DNA of 64,000 nucleotides from G963677085 sp963677085 (lineage in GTDB: Bacteria; Planctomycetota; Planctomycetia; Pirellulales; Thermoguttaceae). The stretch spans positions 682,001-746,000 of the forward strand of contig CAXXFH010000004.1 in assembly GCA_963677085.2 (NCBI GenBank), given 5' to 3'. The notes beneath the pieces were generated by a model, which was not told the origin of the DNA, made no database searches, and was given only the letters and a program-made list of their open reading frames with translations. Below are positions 9,334 to 17,941 of the stretch, piece by piece; the stretch's first letter is position 1, and every line of letters begins with the position of its first letter. The translations under genes and the position numbers were made by a program.

Positions 9334-9555
9334 CTAGCTCCTCGCTTCGTAAAGCACGATGAGCAGGATGTCGGAGGGCGGAAAACGGGAACGCGAGGAG
9401 CCACCCGACACTTCGCCCGGCTTTTCGCTTTGCGGAGCGATGTTGCCGCTGATGCTGATAACCTTTGCTCCGCTCTCACGGAGCCAGGCGTTTACCTCGC
9501 GTTCCAACTCGCTGACTTCCGACTCTAAGCCTTTGAACAGCTTGACTTGTTGCAT
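9334..9555 (-). CDS. Small hypothetical protein
   Basis: A 73-residue protein starting MQQVKLFKGLESEV. The start at 9555 is preferred because AAGGAGC lies 5 bases upstream; an in-frame ATG at 9579 lacks this. The N-terminal third looks helical (VSELEREVNAWL), the centre is Ser/Gly-rich, and the end is hydrophobic (DILLIVLYEA). No signal peptide or known domain was recognised. Confidence 0.6.
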   Translation of the reverse strand: MQQVKLFKGLESEVSELEREVNAWLRESGAKVISISGNIAPQSEKPGEVSGGSSRSRFPPSDILLIVLYEARS

Positions 9556-9991
9556 GGATGCTCCTTCCTTGTGAGCCATTGACTTTGCAGGCCACGACCG
9601 AGGCGGCCGACCGTGGTTTTCAGCACTAATTTACTGTCTCGCGGCTGGAAAATCGAGGGCTTATCCCTGGTTCCCACATCGTGAGGCTGTGAAGAATTAG
9701 CATCTTGTCAGCAGATGGCTGAATGACTACCTCCGGCCTTCGTTTTTTTGATCGCGAAAACACAAAAGGATGAAATCACGAAAGGGGAGGAAGAGAAGGG
9801 TGATCGTAGTTTCCTTTGTCTGCCTCTTCGCCCTTTCGCGGTTTCGCGATGCTTCGGAAGCTGTTCCCCTGGTTTTGCAGACAAGTGCTTTACGAAGAAC
9901 GGACCCAGCGGTACGATGAGCGGCGAGCTTTTCGGTCGGCTTGCTCCGAATCGGTTTTCCCAACAAACGTCAACAACGGAGGTAGCTCGTG
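9556..9991. other. Intergenic region with a palindromic repeat
   Basis: There is no convincing gene here. At 9748-9849 there is an imperfect inverted repeat with arms reading ATCGCGAAAACAC / GGTTTCGCGATG and inner blocks AATCACGAAAG / CCCTTTCG. The rest, including the leader of the lipoprotein gene starting at 9992, shows no clear promoter. Confidence 0.45.
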
Positions 9992-10441
9992 ATGTTTCGT
10001 CGACTCTTCTTTGGGCTTTTCGCGGTTGTTGCGTCGGCCTCGTTCATCGCGCTGCTCGTCGGTTGCGGCAATAGTGGTGAATTCCCCACCTACCCGGCTG
10101 GTGGCAAGGTGACGTTTTCCGACGGCACGCCGCTTACCCAAGGTTGGGTAACGTTCGAGTCGACCGATCCCGGCCGCGCCGTGAGCGCGCGGGGACCGTT
10201 GCAATCGGACGGCACATTCACACTGGGTACCTTCGAGCCGGGCGACGGAGCGATTGAAGGCGAACACCGCGTGCTGGTCGCCGTGCCCACGCCGGAGGGC
10301 GACGACCCGGTCGCCATGCGTGCGCCACCGCTGATCGACCCGAAGTTCAGCCGCTTCGAGACCTCGGGCCTTGAGTTCACTGTAAGCGACGACGGTGCGA
10401 AGAACCAGTTCGAGATCGTGGTGGAAAAGCCCGGGCGGTGA
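9992..10441 (+). CDS. Small exported lipoprotein, carboxypeptidase-regulatory-like
   Basis: The 149-residue product begins with a lipoprotein signal peptide ending LLVGCGN, with the lipidated Cys at about residue 20. The rest looks like a single beta-sandwich (PAGGKVTFSDGTPLTQGWVT, DGTFTLGTF, GEHRVLVAVP) of the kind found in many planctomycete lipoproteins. GGAGG at 9978-9982 is 9 bases before the ATG at 9992; a GTG at 9989 is also possible. The gene stands alone. The function is unknown. Confidence 0.8.
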   Translation: MFRRLFFGLFAVVASASFIALLVGCGNSGEFPTYPAGGKVTFSDGTPLTQGWVTFESTDPGRAVSARGPLQSDGTFTLGTFEPGDGAIEGEHRVLVAVPTPEGDDPVAMRAPPLIDPKFSRFETSGLEFTVSDDGAKNQFEIVVEKPGR

Positions 10442-10508
10442 CAATGAGATAGCAGGACCGCTTGTCGACTACCCTCGATTTTTGGGCTCAATTGTTGACC
10501 AGAGGCGA

Positions 10509-10856
10509 TCAATCTCTATCGTCAGGTTTTTTGGGCGACGCAGGCAGCAACACCACAACGAGCTGCGCGATCGATGCCAGGATGATGATGCCCACGCGGA
10601 ACGTGGCATCCTTCGCCGGTTCCGTGATGAAGCAGGTGAGATAGAAGCTGAGTACCACGGCCACCGCCACCGTCGCCAGGAAGGCAGCCGCCACACGTTT
10701 CTCCAACCGGTAGAGAAACCCGGCCGCGATGGCGACCGCGCCCATCACCAGGCAGAACCACAACGCATTAGGTTTGTAGGCCTTCGCTTCAATACTACGA
10801 TGCAGGCCGGTCCAGATGGTTAGCAGTCCGTAGAGGATCGTTAGCAGCCATTTCAT
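10509..10856 (-). CDS. Small four-helix membrane protein
   Basis: The product of 115 residues starts MKWLLTILYGLL and has four hydrophobic segments separated by short polar loops, ending KKPDDRD. The ATG at 10856 places the first helix at the N-terminus; an in-frame ATG at 10901 would add a polar 15-residue leader and has no better ribosome-binding site. Overall shape is reminiscent of small inner-membrane proteins of the TMEM14/DoxX size class, but no family was recognised with certainty. Confidence 0.65.
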   Translation of the reverse strand: MKWLLTILYGLLTIWTGLHRSIEAKAYKPNALWFCLVMGAVAIAAGFLYRLEKRVAAAFLATVAVAVVLSFYLTCFITEPAKDATFRVGIIILASIAQLVVVLLPASPKKPDDRD

Positions 10857-10928
10857 GTTGTATTCTTCTGGGGGCGGTGTAGTGTCGCTCTTATGCGTCA
10901 TTTCGTGCTTGGCTATCGATTCTCATCC

Positions 10929-12356
10929 TCACACACTAATCTCCGCCTCCCCGCCCAGTGCCTCGGGATACTTTTGGCGGATTGGCTCGACCACTTCGGC
11001 CAAGAACTCGTCGACCTGCTCAGGCGAACGGCCGACGAACTGTGTCGGATCGAGTACGGCCTTCAGATCGACCTGGGCAAAGGCCTCGTCGTCGCTCAGT
11101 CGTTCGATCAGGTCGTTTCGCCCGCCCTCTTGCTTGACCATGGCCGCGGCTGCCTGGCTGTGCTGGCGGATTCGTTCGTGGAGATCTTGGCGGTCGCCAC
11201 CGGCTGCCACAGCAGCCATGAGGATGTTTTCGGTGGCCATGAACGGCAGTTCGGCGTCGAGGTGTGAAGCGATTACCTTCGGATACACCACCAACCCATC
11301 GGTCACGTTCTGGTAGAGCAACAACACGGCGTCGGTTGCCAGGAAGGCTTGCGGGAGCACGAGCCGGCGGTTGGCGCTGTCGTCCAACGTGCGTTCGAGC
11401 CACTGCGTGGCCAGCGTGGCCGGGGGACTGGTCTGCAGGCTCATCACGAAACGACTCAACGAGCAAATACGCTCGCTCCGCATCGGGTTGCGCTTGTAGG
11501 CCATCGCTGAGGAACCGATTTGCTCTTTCTCGAACGGCTCTTCCAACTCCTTGCGATGGGCCAAAATTCGCAGGTCGGTGGCCGTCTTGTGGGCGCTTTG
11601 AGCGACGCCGGACAGCGCGTCGACCACCTGCGAGTCGATCTTTCGCGGATAGGTTTGCCCGGTGACGGCGTAGCTTTCCGCGAAGCCGATCTTCTCGCAG
11701 ACGAGCTTCTCCAACTGGCGGACCTTGGCGTGGTCGCCGTTGAACAATTGCAGGAAGCTGGCTTGGGTGCCGGTTGTGCCTTTCGGACCGCGGGCACGAA
11801 GCGACGCGATGCGGTGTTCGATTTCGGCCAGGTCCAGCGCCAAGTCGTACGCCCAGAGACACGCCCGTTTGCCGACGGTCGTCGGCTGCGCCGGCTGCAA
11901 GTGGGTGAAGCCCAGGCAGGGCAAGTCGCGGTACTTGGCGGCGAATCGTCCCAGGGCGTCGATTACGGCTACCATCCGATTGCGGACCAGTTTCAGGGCG
12001 TCACGCAACAGGATCACATCGGTATTGTCGGTCACGAAGCAACTGGTGGCTCCCAGGTGAATGATCGCCCGGGCGTCGGGGCAGGCATCGCCGTACGTAT
12101 GCACGTGGGCCATCACGTCGTGGCGCAAACGACGCTCGTAGGTTCGGGCCTTGTCGAAGTCGATGTCGTCGACGTGGTCCTTCAGTTGCGCGATTTGCGC
12201 GGCCGTGATCGGCAATCCCAGTTCGGCTTCGGCCTCAGCCAATGCCACCCAAAGCCGTCGCCAGGTGCTGAACTTCCGTTGCGGGCTGAAGATCTCGCTC
12301 ATCTCGGGCGAGGCATATCGGGTAATCAGGGGATTTTGGTATTCGGTGTAGGACAT
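10929..12356 (-). CDS. purB: Adenylosuccinate lyase
   Basis: The 475-residue enzyme catalyses two fumarate-releasing steps of purine synthesis (SAICAR to AICAR and adenylosuccinate to AMP). The fumarase/aspartase-superfamily signature GSSAMAYKRNP is at 281-291, with catalytic-region histidines at HVHTYGD (H86) and GFTHLQPAQ (H152). Length and motif wording fit the PurB branch that includes the animal enzyme rather than the shorter Bacillus type. The gene is separate from other pur genes here. Confidence 0.95.
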   Translation of the reverse strand: MSYTEYQNPLITRYASPEMSEIFSPQRKFSTWRRLWVALAEAEAELGLPITAAQIAQLKDHVDDIDFDKARTYERRLRHDVMAHVHTYGDACPDARAIIHLGATSCFVTDNTDVILLRDALKLVRNRMVAVIDALGRFAAKYRDLPCLGFTHLQPAQPTTVGKRACLWAYDLALDLAEIEHRIASLRARGPKGTTGTQASFLQLFNGDHAKVRQLEKLVCEKIGFAESYAVTGQTYPRKIDSQVVDALSGVAQSAHKTATDLRILAHRKELEEPFEKEQIGSSAMAYKRNPMRSERICSLSRFVMSLQTSPPATLATQWLERTLDDSANRRLVLPQAFLATDAVLLLYQNVTDGLVVYPKVIASHLDAELPFMATENILMAAVAAGGDRQDLHERIRQHSQAAAAMVKQEGGRNDLIERLSDDEAFAQVDLKAVLDPTQFVGRSPEQVDEFLAEVVEPIRQKYPEALGGEAEISV

Positions 12357-12396
12357 GGGGGAGTTTTCAGTTATCAGTGATAAGTGGGTAATGGTC

Positions 12397-12467
12397 AGAA
12401 AGGATGAAGGATGAAGTATAAAGGATGACTTTGGCCTTCATACTTCATCCTTTAGAATTCATCCTTG
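12397..12467. repeat. Interspersed repeat, AAGGATGAA type, copy 2
   Basis: This is the same family as 6148-6206, in opposite orientation. AAGGATGAAGTATAAAGG pairs imperfectly with CATACTTCATCCTT, and the flank carries GAATTCATCCTT. It lies between the start of purB and the end of the HD-domain gene. Confidence 0.65.
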
Positions 12468-12485
12468 CATTCATTCCGCTTTCCT

Positions 12486-13907
12486 TCACATATTCGTCAA
12501 ATCATCGCCCCCCGAACCGGCCAATCGGTCCATGGCGGCGGCCAACGCGTGATCGTGTGCCCGATCTTGCGAGTACACCCGACAGATACGGTAACTCGCG
12601 GCAATTCGCCGGAACAACTCGCGGTTGTCCAATTGGAGGATTCTCTCGGTGGTTGGTTCGTAGAGGAAGTTCTGGCCGGCCGTGGGCATGTGGGCGCCGG
12701 GGCGGTGAACGTGTCGGGCCGTGTCGACCTGCAACGGGATATCCTTCAGTTCCGCAGGCAAGTTGCCGCGAATGGCTGCTTCAAAAACTTTCGGGTTGCT
12801 GAACACGCTGCTCTGCTCCGGCTCGCCTGGAGCGAAGAAGATGGTCCGCTCGGCCGCCATCTTCCAGGGAATCTCGCGACGCAAAAACCGTTGCCATCGC
12901 TGGCCCAGAGTGCGAATATTCCAATCGTCGCTCTCGTGCCATCGGGAAACCTCGGCCAGCAGCGACCATTCGGTCAGGTGTTGGTAGGCGTTGAGGTCAT
13001 CCAACGGGTTGCTGTCCAAAAGATAACGCTTGCTGTCGGCAAACAGATCGAGCAACGTCAGGTCGATGGCACGAACCGTACGGTGGAAATAGATCGAGCG
13101 AAACAACTCTCCTCGGACCGAGATAAACTGCACCAGGGAAGAAAGTCCACGCTCGTGAATCGTCAGCCCTCGGTCGGTGAAGAAGCTGTAGTGCAACAGG
13201 CGTTGCAGGTCGAACGCCCGGGTGTTGTAGCCCGACATATACGCATCGCGCAACACGAAGTCCATGTTGTCGACCGTGTACAGTCCGCTGAACAAGGCCC
13301 GAAGAAACCGCAGCCACTTGGGAGCATCTTCGGCAGGTTCTTCCTTGTTGGAGGCGTCTTTCGGGCGTGTAATCAGGTAGCAGATTTGCTCGGGGTCGAT
13401 CGCTTCGCCATCATCGAGCCGACTGTAGGGGTTGCGCCGAACTCGGGCGACCAAACTGGCCAACTCGCGGCGGATGATTTCGCCGCCGAGTGTTTCGTGA
13501 GTCAGGCCGTAGTCGGCCAGGAAATGGGCGTCGAAGAAGTGGCCAAACGGTCCGTGCCCTACGTCATGCAGCAGGGCCGCCAACCGCATGAGCGATTCGA
13601 CATAGCCACGGCTCGGCACGTCGGCACAGACTTCCTGGAGGCTTTCATACAAAGCGGCCGTTGCCCGAGAGGCCAGATGCATCGCCCCGAGCACGTGTTG
13701 AAACCGGGTGTGCTCGGCCGTGGGAAAAACCCACCAGGCAGTTTGCAACTGGTGAATCTGGCGTAGACGTTGGAGCCACGGGTGGTCGACGATCTGGCGT
13801 TCGGAAACCTCGTCCTTCGGCATCCCCGCCGACGAGGTAAACGGAATATAGCCATGCAACGGATCGTGGCTAAGGCTTTCGCTAGGATAATCGCGCATGG
13901 CAGGCAT
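12486..13907 (-). CDS. HD-domain phosphohydrolase (dGTPase/SAMHD1-like)
   Basis: The 473-residue product has the arrangement of HD-superfamily nucleotide triphosphohydrolases: HDPLHGY (14-20), HTRFQHVLGAMHLA with H66 and H71, and the HD pair LLHDVGHGPFGHFF (H114, D115). These residues would bind the catalytic metal. The DPLHGY/HTRFEH wording is typical of dGTPase-like and YdhJ/SAMHD1-like proteins. Substrate is not certain. The start may instead be the ATG at 13898; neither has a strong ribosome-binding site. It follows purB in the same direction after a repeat-bearing gap, so a link to purine nucleotide control is possible but unproven. Confidence 0.85.
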   Translation of the reverse strand: MPAMRDYPSESLSHDPLHGYIPFTSSAGMPKDEVSERQIVDHPWLQRLRQIHQLQTAWWVFPTAEHTRFQHVLGAMHLASRATAALYESLQEVCADVPSRGYVESLMRLAALLHDVGHGPFGHFFDAHFLADYGLTHETLGGEIIRRELASLVARVRRNPYSRLDDGEAIDPEQICYLITRPKDASNKEEPAEDAPKWLRFLRALFSGLYTVDNMDFVLRDAYMSGYNTRAFDLQRLLHYSFFTDRGLTIHERGLSSLVQFISVRGELFRSIYFHRTVRAIDLTLLDLFADSKRYLLDSNPLDDLNAYQHLTEWSLLAEVSRWHESDDWNIRTLGQRWQRFLRREIPWKMAAERTIFFAPGEPEQSSVFSNPKVFEAAIRGNLPAELKDIPLQVDTARHVHRPGAHMPTAGQNFLYEPTTERILQLDNRELFRRIAASYRICRVYSQDRAHDHALAAAMDRLAGSGGDDLTNM

Positions 13908-14249
13908 TATCGCCGGGGAAACGTACGGTGTCTAGCCGCCTGAACACTTCGTGCGTGGCGAATTTGCGAGCAGCCCCGGCGGCTTGCCGGCCCTGGTTTT
14001 TTGGGCAAGTCGAACAAATCGCCCCGGGTCCCAAACCCGTCGCTGGATAGCCACCCAACCATTTCATTGGCCGGCATCCAAGCGTATGGCGCCCCCCGGC
14101 TGGTGGGCCGGCAAGTCACCCTGTGTTTGGCATTCGATCTGGCATAAGCTGGGCGAAACGACTAGAATCCGACCCTTTAGGCAAACTTTTCGCTCTGACC
14201 GAAACAGACGGCAAACGACTTGCCGTACATCAACCGAGGAGAATCCAAC
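13908..14249. other. Divergent intergenic region
   Basis: This 342-bp interval separates the HD gene from the plus-strand secreted-protein gene. A GC-rich hairpin (about CCGGC/GCCGG at 13977-13991) is followed by a T-run near 13998-14003. GAGGAG at 14236-14241 serves the gene at 14250. No gene was seen. Confidence 0.4.
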
Positions 14250-16205
14250 GTGCTACGCACTATCACCGCGTTGTGGATGGGAACAATCGCCCTGGTGCTG
14301 ATCACCCCGGCGGCGCCCGCACGTGGCGCACGGCCCGTCGAAAACCTGTTGCCCGCGGCCACCAAGGGCCTTACTGCGGTTCCCGATATGCCGGCGCTGA
14401 CGGAAAAATGGAACGCCACGCAGTGGGGACAACTGGTGGCCGATCCCATTATGAAGCCCTTTCGGGAAGATCTGCGAAAGCAGATCGACGCCCGCATGAC
14501 TGGCAGTGTGCGGTTGGGTCTGAAACTGGAAGATTTTCGCGGCGTGGCCGGCGGCGAAGTCGGCGTAGCCCTGGTGGCTCCCCAAGGCATCACTCCCTCG
14601 CAGATTGTGGTGGCCGACGTAACCGGCCATCTGCCGCAGGCGGCGGCGCTGCTGGAGAAGATCGACAAGAACCTGGGCTCGCAAGGGGCCAAACGCTCGA
14701 TGACCAAGGTTCCTGAGACCCAGGACCCGGTAATTCGTTTTGATGTGCCTGTGGCAGAAGAACAACGCCGTGCGCCGCGTAACGGAGTTACCCAGCCGGC
14801 GCCGGTAGACACCGAGCCGGTGTTTTACTGTTTGACCCAGAACTATCTGCTGGCCGCAGAGGATCTTCGCGTGTTGCGCGACACTCTCTCGCGTTTGCCG
14901 GCCGATCAGCCCGAGAGTCTGGCCGACTCGCCGGCCTTCAAGATGGTGATGGCTCGTTGTGCCCAGGACAACGGTGGCCGGGTGCCGCAACTCCGCTGGT
15001 TCATGGTTCCGTTGGACTATTTCGAGGCGTCGCAAGCAACCACGCCTGAATCGCAACGTCTGCCTCGCGTGACCCGGCGCAAGAAGAGCAACGTGGAGAT
15101 CTTTCGCGAAAACGGTTTTGAGGCCATGCAAGGTGCGGGCGGCTACATGGACTTGCTCGAGGACGGCTACGAAATGTTGCACCGCACGGCCGTCTATGCA
15201 CCGCAACCCTACCGAGATTCGATGCGGATGATGAAGTTTCCCAACGGCAAGGAATTTGCGCCGCAAAGTTGGGTGCCGCGCGATGTCTCGACTTACGCGA
15301 CATTCTACATCGATGTGGTCAACGCTTTCGATCACGTCGGCCCGATGTTCGACGCCTACGTGGGCCAGGGTCAGGAGGGGATCTGGGAAGAGGTTCTCGC
15401 CGGGCTCAAAGAAGACCCCCAGGGGCCGAAGATCGACTTGCGCGAAGAGTTGGTCGTTCATCTCGGCAATCGTGTGACGATTTTGACCGACTACGTGACG
15501 CCCATCGCCGCGGACAGCGAACGCAACCTGTATGCCATTGAGGCCAAAGATCCCGCGCAGGTTCGCAAGGCCGTCAAGAAGATCATGGATGCCGATAAAA
15601 CCGTCCGGCAACGGAAGGTTGGCAACGAGATCATCTGGGAAGTGGTGCAAACGGAGGGCGGAGGGCGACGGCAGCGAGTACGTATGGAAAACGTTCCCAA
15701 ACTCGTGCCCGACGAGTTTGACGACGAGTTCGACGAGGAAGAAGAACAAGAGCGTATCTTTCCGAACGTCGCGGTCGGTGTGGTTCACGGCCAACTGATG
15801 ATCGCTTCGCACCCGGATATGCTCATCAAAGTATTGCAGCCGCTGGAGGCTCGCGAAACGCTGGCTCGGGCCGTCGATTTCCGCATCGTCGACGCCGAAC
15901 TGTCGAAACTCGGCTTGGCCGAACAGTGCGGTCGGGCCTTTTCCCGCACCGACGAAGAGCTTTACCCGTCCTACGAACTCTTCCGTCAGGGTAAGCTTCC
16001 CAGCGCACAAACGATGTTCGCCAAGCTGTTAAACAACGTGCTCAACGGAGGCAAGAATTCCGATGCGCCTCGCAAGGCCGAGTTCCAGGGCCAGCAACTG
16101 CCGGCCTTTGACGCCGTGCGCAACTACCTGGGCCCCGACGGCACTGCTATTGCCAGCGAACCCAACGGCTGGTTCTTCAAAGGCATCATGTTGAAAAAGC
16201 TATAA
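14250..16205 (+). CDS. Large exported protein of unknown function
   Basis: The 651-residue product begins with a hydrophobic signal segment (VLRTITALWMGTIALVLITP, then APARGA). I chose the GTG at 14250 because GAGGAG is 8 bases upstream; the ATG at 14220 would put ten polar residues before the signal. The mature part has alternating amphipathic segments, an acidic run near residue 490-500 (DEFDDEFDEEEEQE) and no visible catalytic motif. DUF3352-like exported proteins of this size are common in planctomycetes, but that match is only an impression. A rho-independent terminator at 16288-16317 follows. Confidence 0.75.
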   Translation: MLRTITALWMGTIALVLITPAAPARGARPVENLLPAATKGLTAVPDMPALTEKWNATQWGQLVADPIMKPFREDLRKQIDARMTGSVRLGLKLEDFRGVAGGEVGVALVAPQGITPSQIVVADVTGHLPQAAALLEKIDKNLGSQGAKRSMTKVPETQDPVIRFDVPVAEEQRRAPRNGVTQPAPVDTEPVFYCLTQNYLLAAEDLRVLRDTLSRLPADQPESLADSPAFKMVMARCAQDNGGRVPQLRWFMVPLDYFEASQATTPESQRLPRVTRRKKSNVEIFRENGFEAMQGAGGYMDLLEDGYEMLHRTAVYAPQPYRDSMRMMKFPNGKEFAPQSWVPRDVSTYATFYIDVVNAFDHVGPMFDAYVGQGQEGIWEEVLAGLKEDPQGPKIDLREELVVHLGNRVTILTDYVTPIAADSERNLYAIEAKDPAQVRKAVKKIMDADKTVRQRKVGNEIIWEVVQTEGGGRRQRVRMENVPKLVPDEFDDEFDEEEEQERIFPNVAVGVVHGQLMIASHPDMLIKVLQPLEARETLARAVDFRIVDAELSKLGLAEQCGRAFSRTDEELYPSYELFRQGKLPSAQTMFAKLLNNVLNGGKNSDAPRKAEFQGQQLPAFDAVRNYLGPDGTAIASEPNGWFFKGIMLKKL

Positions 16206-16287
16206 TCGCGGGCCCGCTTCGGTTGCTCGAACGCAAATCCCGCGTTGCAGCCGAAGCGAGTTGCAACTGAAGCCACATCGCACTCCA

Positions 16288-16317
16288 AGCCCACCGGTTG
16301 CAGCCGGTGGGCTTTTT
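16288..16317 (+). terminator. Rho-independent terminator
   Basis: A perfect 10-bp stem (AGCCCACCGG / CCGGTGGGCT) with a 6-base loop is followed by a T5 run. It lies 83 bases after the stop of the exported-protein gene and 122 bases before gntP. The outer stem is shared with the hairpin at 17878-17907. Confidence 0.8.
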
Positions 16318-16438
16318 GCGTGATCGCGACGAACAAACCGCGACCACCGTGCCACTACTTGCATCTAGCGCAGCCGTTCTCTAGACTTCAGGCAACTCAT
16401 CCGCCTCTTGTTCGTCATTTCCGACGGAGAACGCCGCA

Positions 16439-17848
16439 ATGCTCGAATCTCTGCTCGTCTGGTTGACCAGTCCCTTGGTGATTTTGCTGCTGGGGCTGGT
16501 TACCGTCGTAGGATTGATCCTCGTCTTGCGGCTGAACGCTTTCCTGGCACTGATTTCGGCTGCGATGCTGGTGAGCCTGTTGTCGCCCGGCGAGATGTCG
16601 GAGAAGATTGCGCGCGTGGCCGAGGCCTTCGGCTCGGCGGCTGGCAGTATCGGCATTGTCATTGCCCTGGCGGCCATTATCGGCAAATGCCTGATGGACA
16701 GTGGCGCGGCTGACCGTATTGTGCGCTCATTTCTGAAATGGATGGGCGAAAAGCGAGCGGGCGCGGCCCTGTTCAGCGCCGGGTTTGTCCTTTCCGTGCC
16801 GGTGTTCATCGACACGGTGTTCTACCTGTTGATTCCCTTGGCCCGATCGCTCTGGCGACGCACGCACCACAATTACGTGCTCTATGTGACGGCCATTGCC
16901 GGCGGCGCCGTACTCACCCATACCTTGGTACCGCCCACGCCCGGTCCCCTGCTGATGGCCGAGAACCTGGGCGTCGACCTGGGCTTGATGATTCTCGTGG
17001 GGCTGGCGATCGGAATACCCAGCGCCGTAATCGGGCTGGTTGCGTGTGGTGTGATGAATCGAATGCTCGACATCCCCATGCGGCCGTACACGGCCGAAGA
17101 TGAGCCCGAGCCGCTGGACGACGACCAGTTGCCCCGGCTCTGGATCTCGCTGATGCCCGTGCTGTTGCCGGTGGTCCTCATTTCGCTGAAGACGATCACC
17201 ACGGCTTACGCCGCTGCGGAAACTGTCGGCAGTGGCCCCACGCTGGCGAAGACGCTTGCCGATATCGCTTCGGTCATCGGCAATGCCAATCTGGCTTTGC
17301 TCCTTTCCGCGGCAATCGCCATGATAACGCTTGTGCGCCAGCGTGGGTTGACTCTGAAGCAATTAGGAGCCACGACCGAAACCGCGCTGATGAGTGGGGG
17401 AGTGATTATCTTGATCACGTCCGGCGGCGGTGCTTTTGGCGCCATGCTCCGATTGGCCGGCATCAAAGATACGATCGAGGCCTTTGCTGGAACTGGCGGA
17501 AACAGTTCCGGTATGTTGCTACTGTTGATCGGCTTTGCCGTGGCCGCGCTGATGAAAGTCGCCCAGGGCTCGGGAACCGTGTCGATGATCACCACCTCGG
17601 CCATGGTGGCGGCCATGGGGGTCGAGCCGTCGCAGCTTGGCTTTCATCCGGTCTATCTGGCCACGGCCATTGGAGCGGGCTCGATGACCGGCTCCTGGAT
17701 GAACGATTCCGGCTTCTGGATTTTCTCCCGCATGGGAGTAATGACCGAACTGGAAACGCTCAAGACGTGGTCGCTGATGCTAACGATCCTCTCGGTCACG
17801 GTTCTCGGCCTGACCCTCGTGGCAGCTTGGGCCGTGCCGTTGGTCTAG
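16439..17848 (+). CDS. GntP-family permease (gluconate/organic acid:H+ symporter)
   Basis: The 469-residue product is hydrophobic throughout, with about 12 membrane segments. It matches GntP transporters in length and wording: LRLNAFLALISAAMLVSLL near the start, SVPVFIDTVFYLLIPLARS, LTHTLVPPTPGPLLMAENLG, and near the end AQGSGTVSMITTSAM and GSMTGSWMNDSGFW. It should import gluconate or a related sugar acid into the cytoplasm. No gluconate kinase or dehydratase is adjacent, so the substrate is open. Similar hairpins lie on both sides (16288-16317 and 17878-17907). Confidence 0.9.
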   Translation: MLESLLVWLTSPLVILLLGLVTVVGLILVLRLNAFLALISAAMLVSLLSPGEMSEKIARVAEAFGSAAGSIGIVIALAAIIGKCLMDSGAADRIVRSFLKWMGEKRAGAALFSAGFVLSVPVFIDTVFYLLIPLARSLWRRTHHNYVLYVTAIAGGAVLTHTLVPPTPGPLLMAENLGVDLGLMILVGLAIGIPSAVIGLVACGVMNRMLDIPMRPYTAEDEPEPLDDDQLPRLWISLMPVLLPVVLISLKTITTAYAAAETVGSGPTLAKTLADIASVIGNANLALLLSAAIAMITLVRQRGLTLKQLGATTETALMSGGVIILITSGGGAFGAMLRLAGIKDTIEAFAGTGGNSSGMLLLLIGFAVAALMKVAQGSGTVSMITTSAMVAAMGVEPSQLGFHPVYLATAIGAGSMTGSWMNDSGFWIFSRMGVMTELETLKTWSLMLTILSVTVLGLTLVAAWAVPLV

Positions 17849-17877
17849 TAAATCGCCGGGAAAGGCGAGTGCCACGC

Positions 17878-17907
17878 CAAGCCCAGGGGTTACAACCCCT
17901 GGGCTTG
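17878..17907. terminator. Perfect palindrome between convergent genes
   Basis: A 14-bp perfect stem (CAAGCCCAGGGGTT with its complement) has a 2-base loop. It lies 30 bases after the gntP stop and 35 bases before the convergent esterase stop, the position of a bidirectional terminator, although no clear T-run follows. It shares AAGCCCA/TGGGCTT and a GGTT-CA-CC centre with the terminator at 16288-16317. Confidence 0.6.
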
Positions 17908-17941
17908 AGTGCCGCGAAACGGCCAGTTTGCGAGCCCCAGT

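Noticed and set aside
12465..13766. 433-codon frame antisense to the HD-domain gene
   Set aside because: The HD motifs and length support the minus-strand gene; this frame is a shadow.
14253..16010. 585-codon frame antisense to the exported protein at 14250-16205
   Set aside because: The plus frame has a signal peptide, ribosome-binding site and terminator. The antisense product lacks these.
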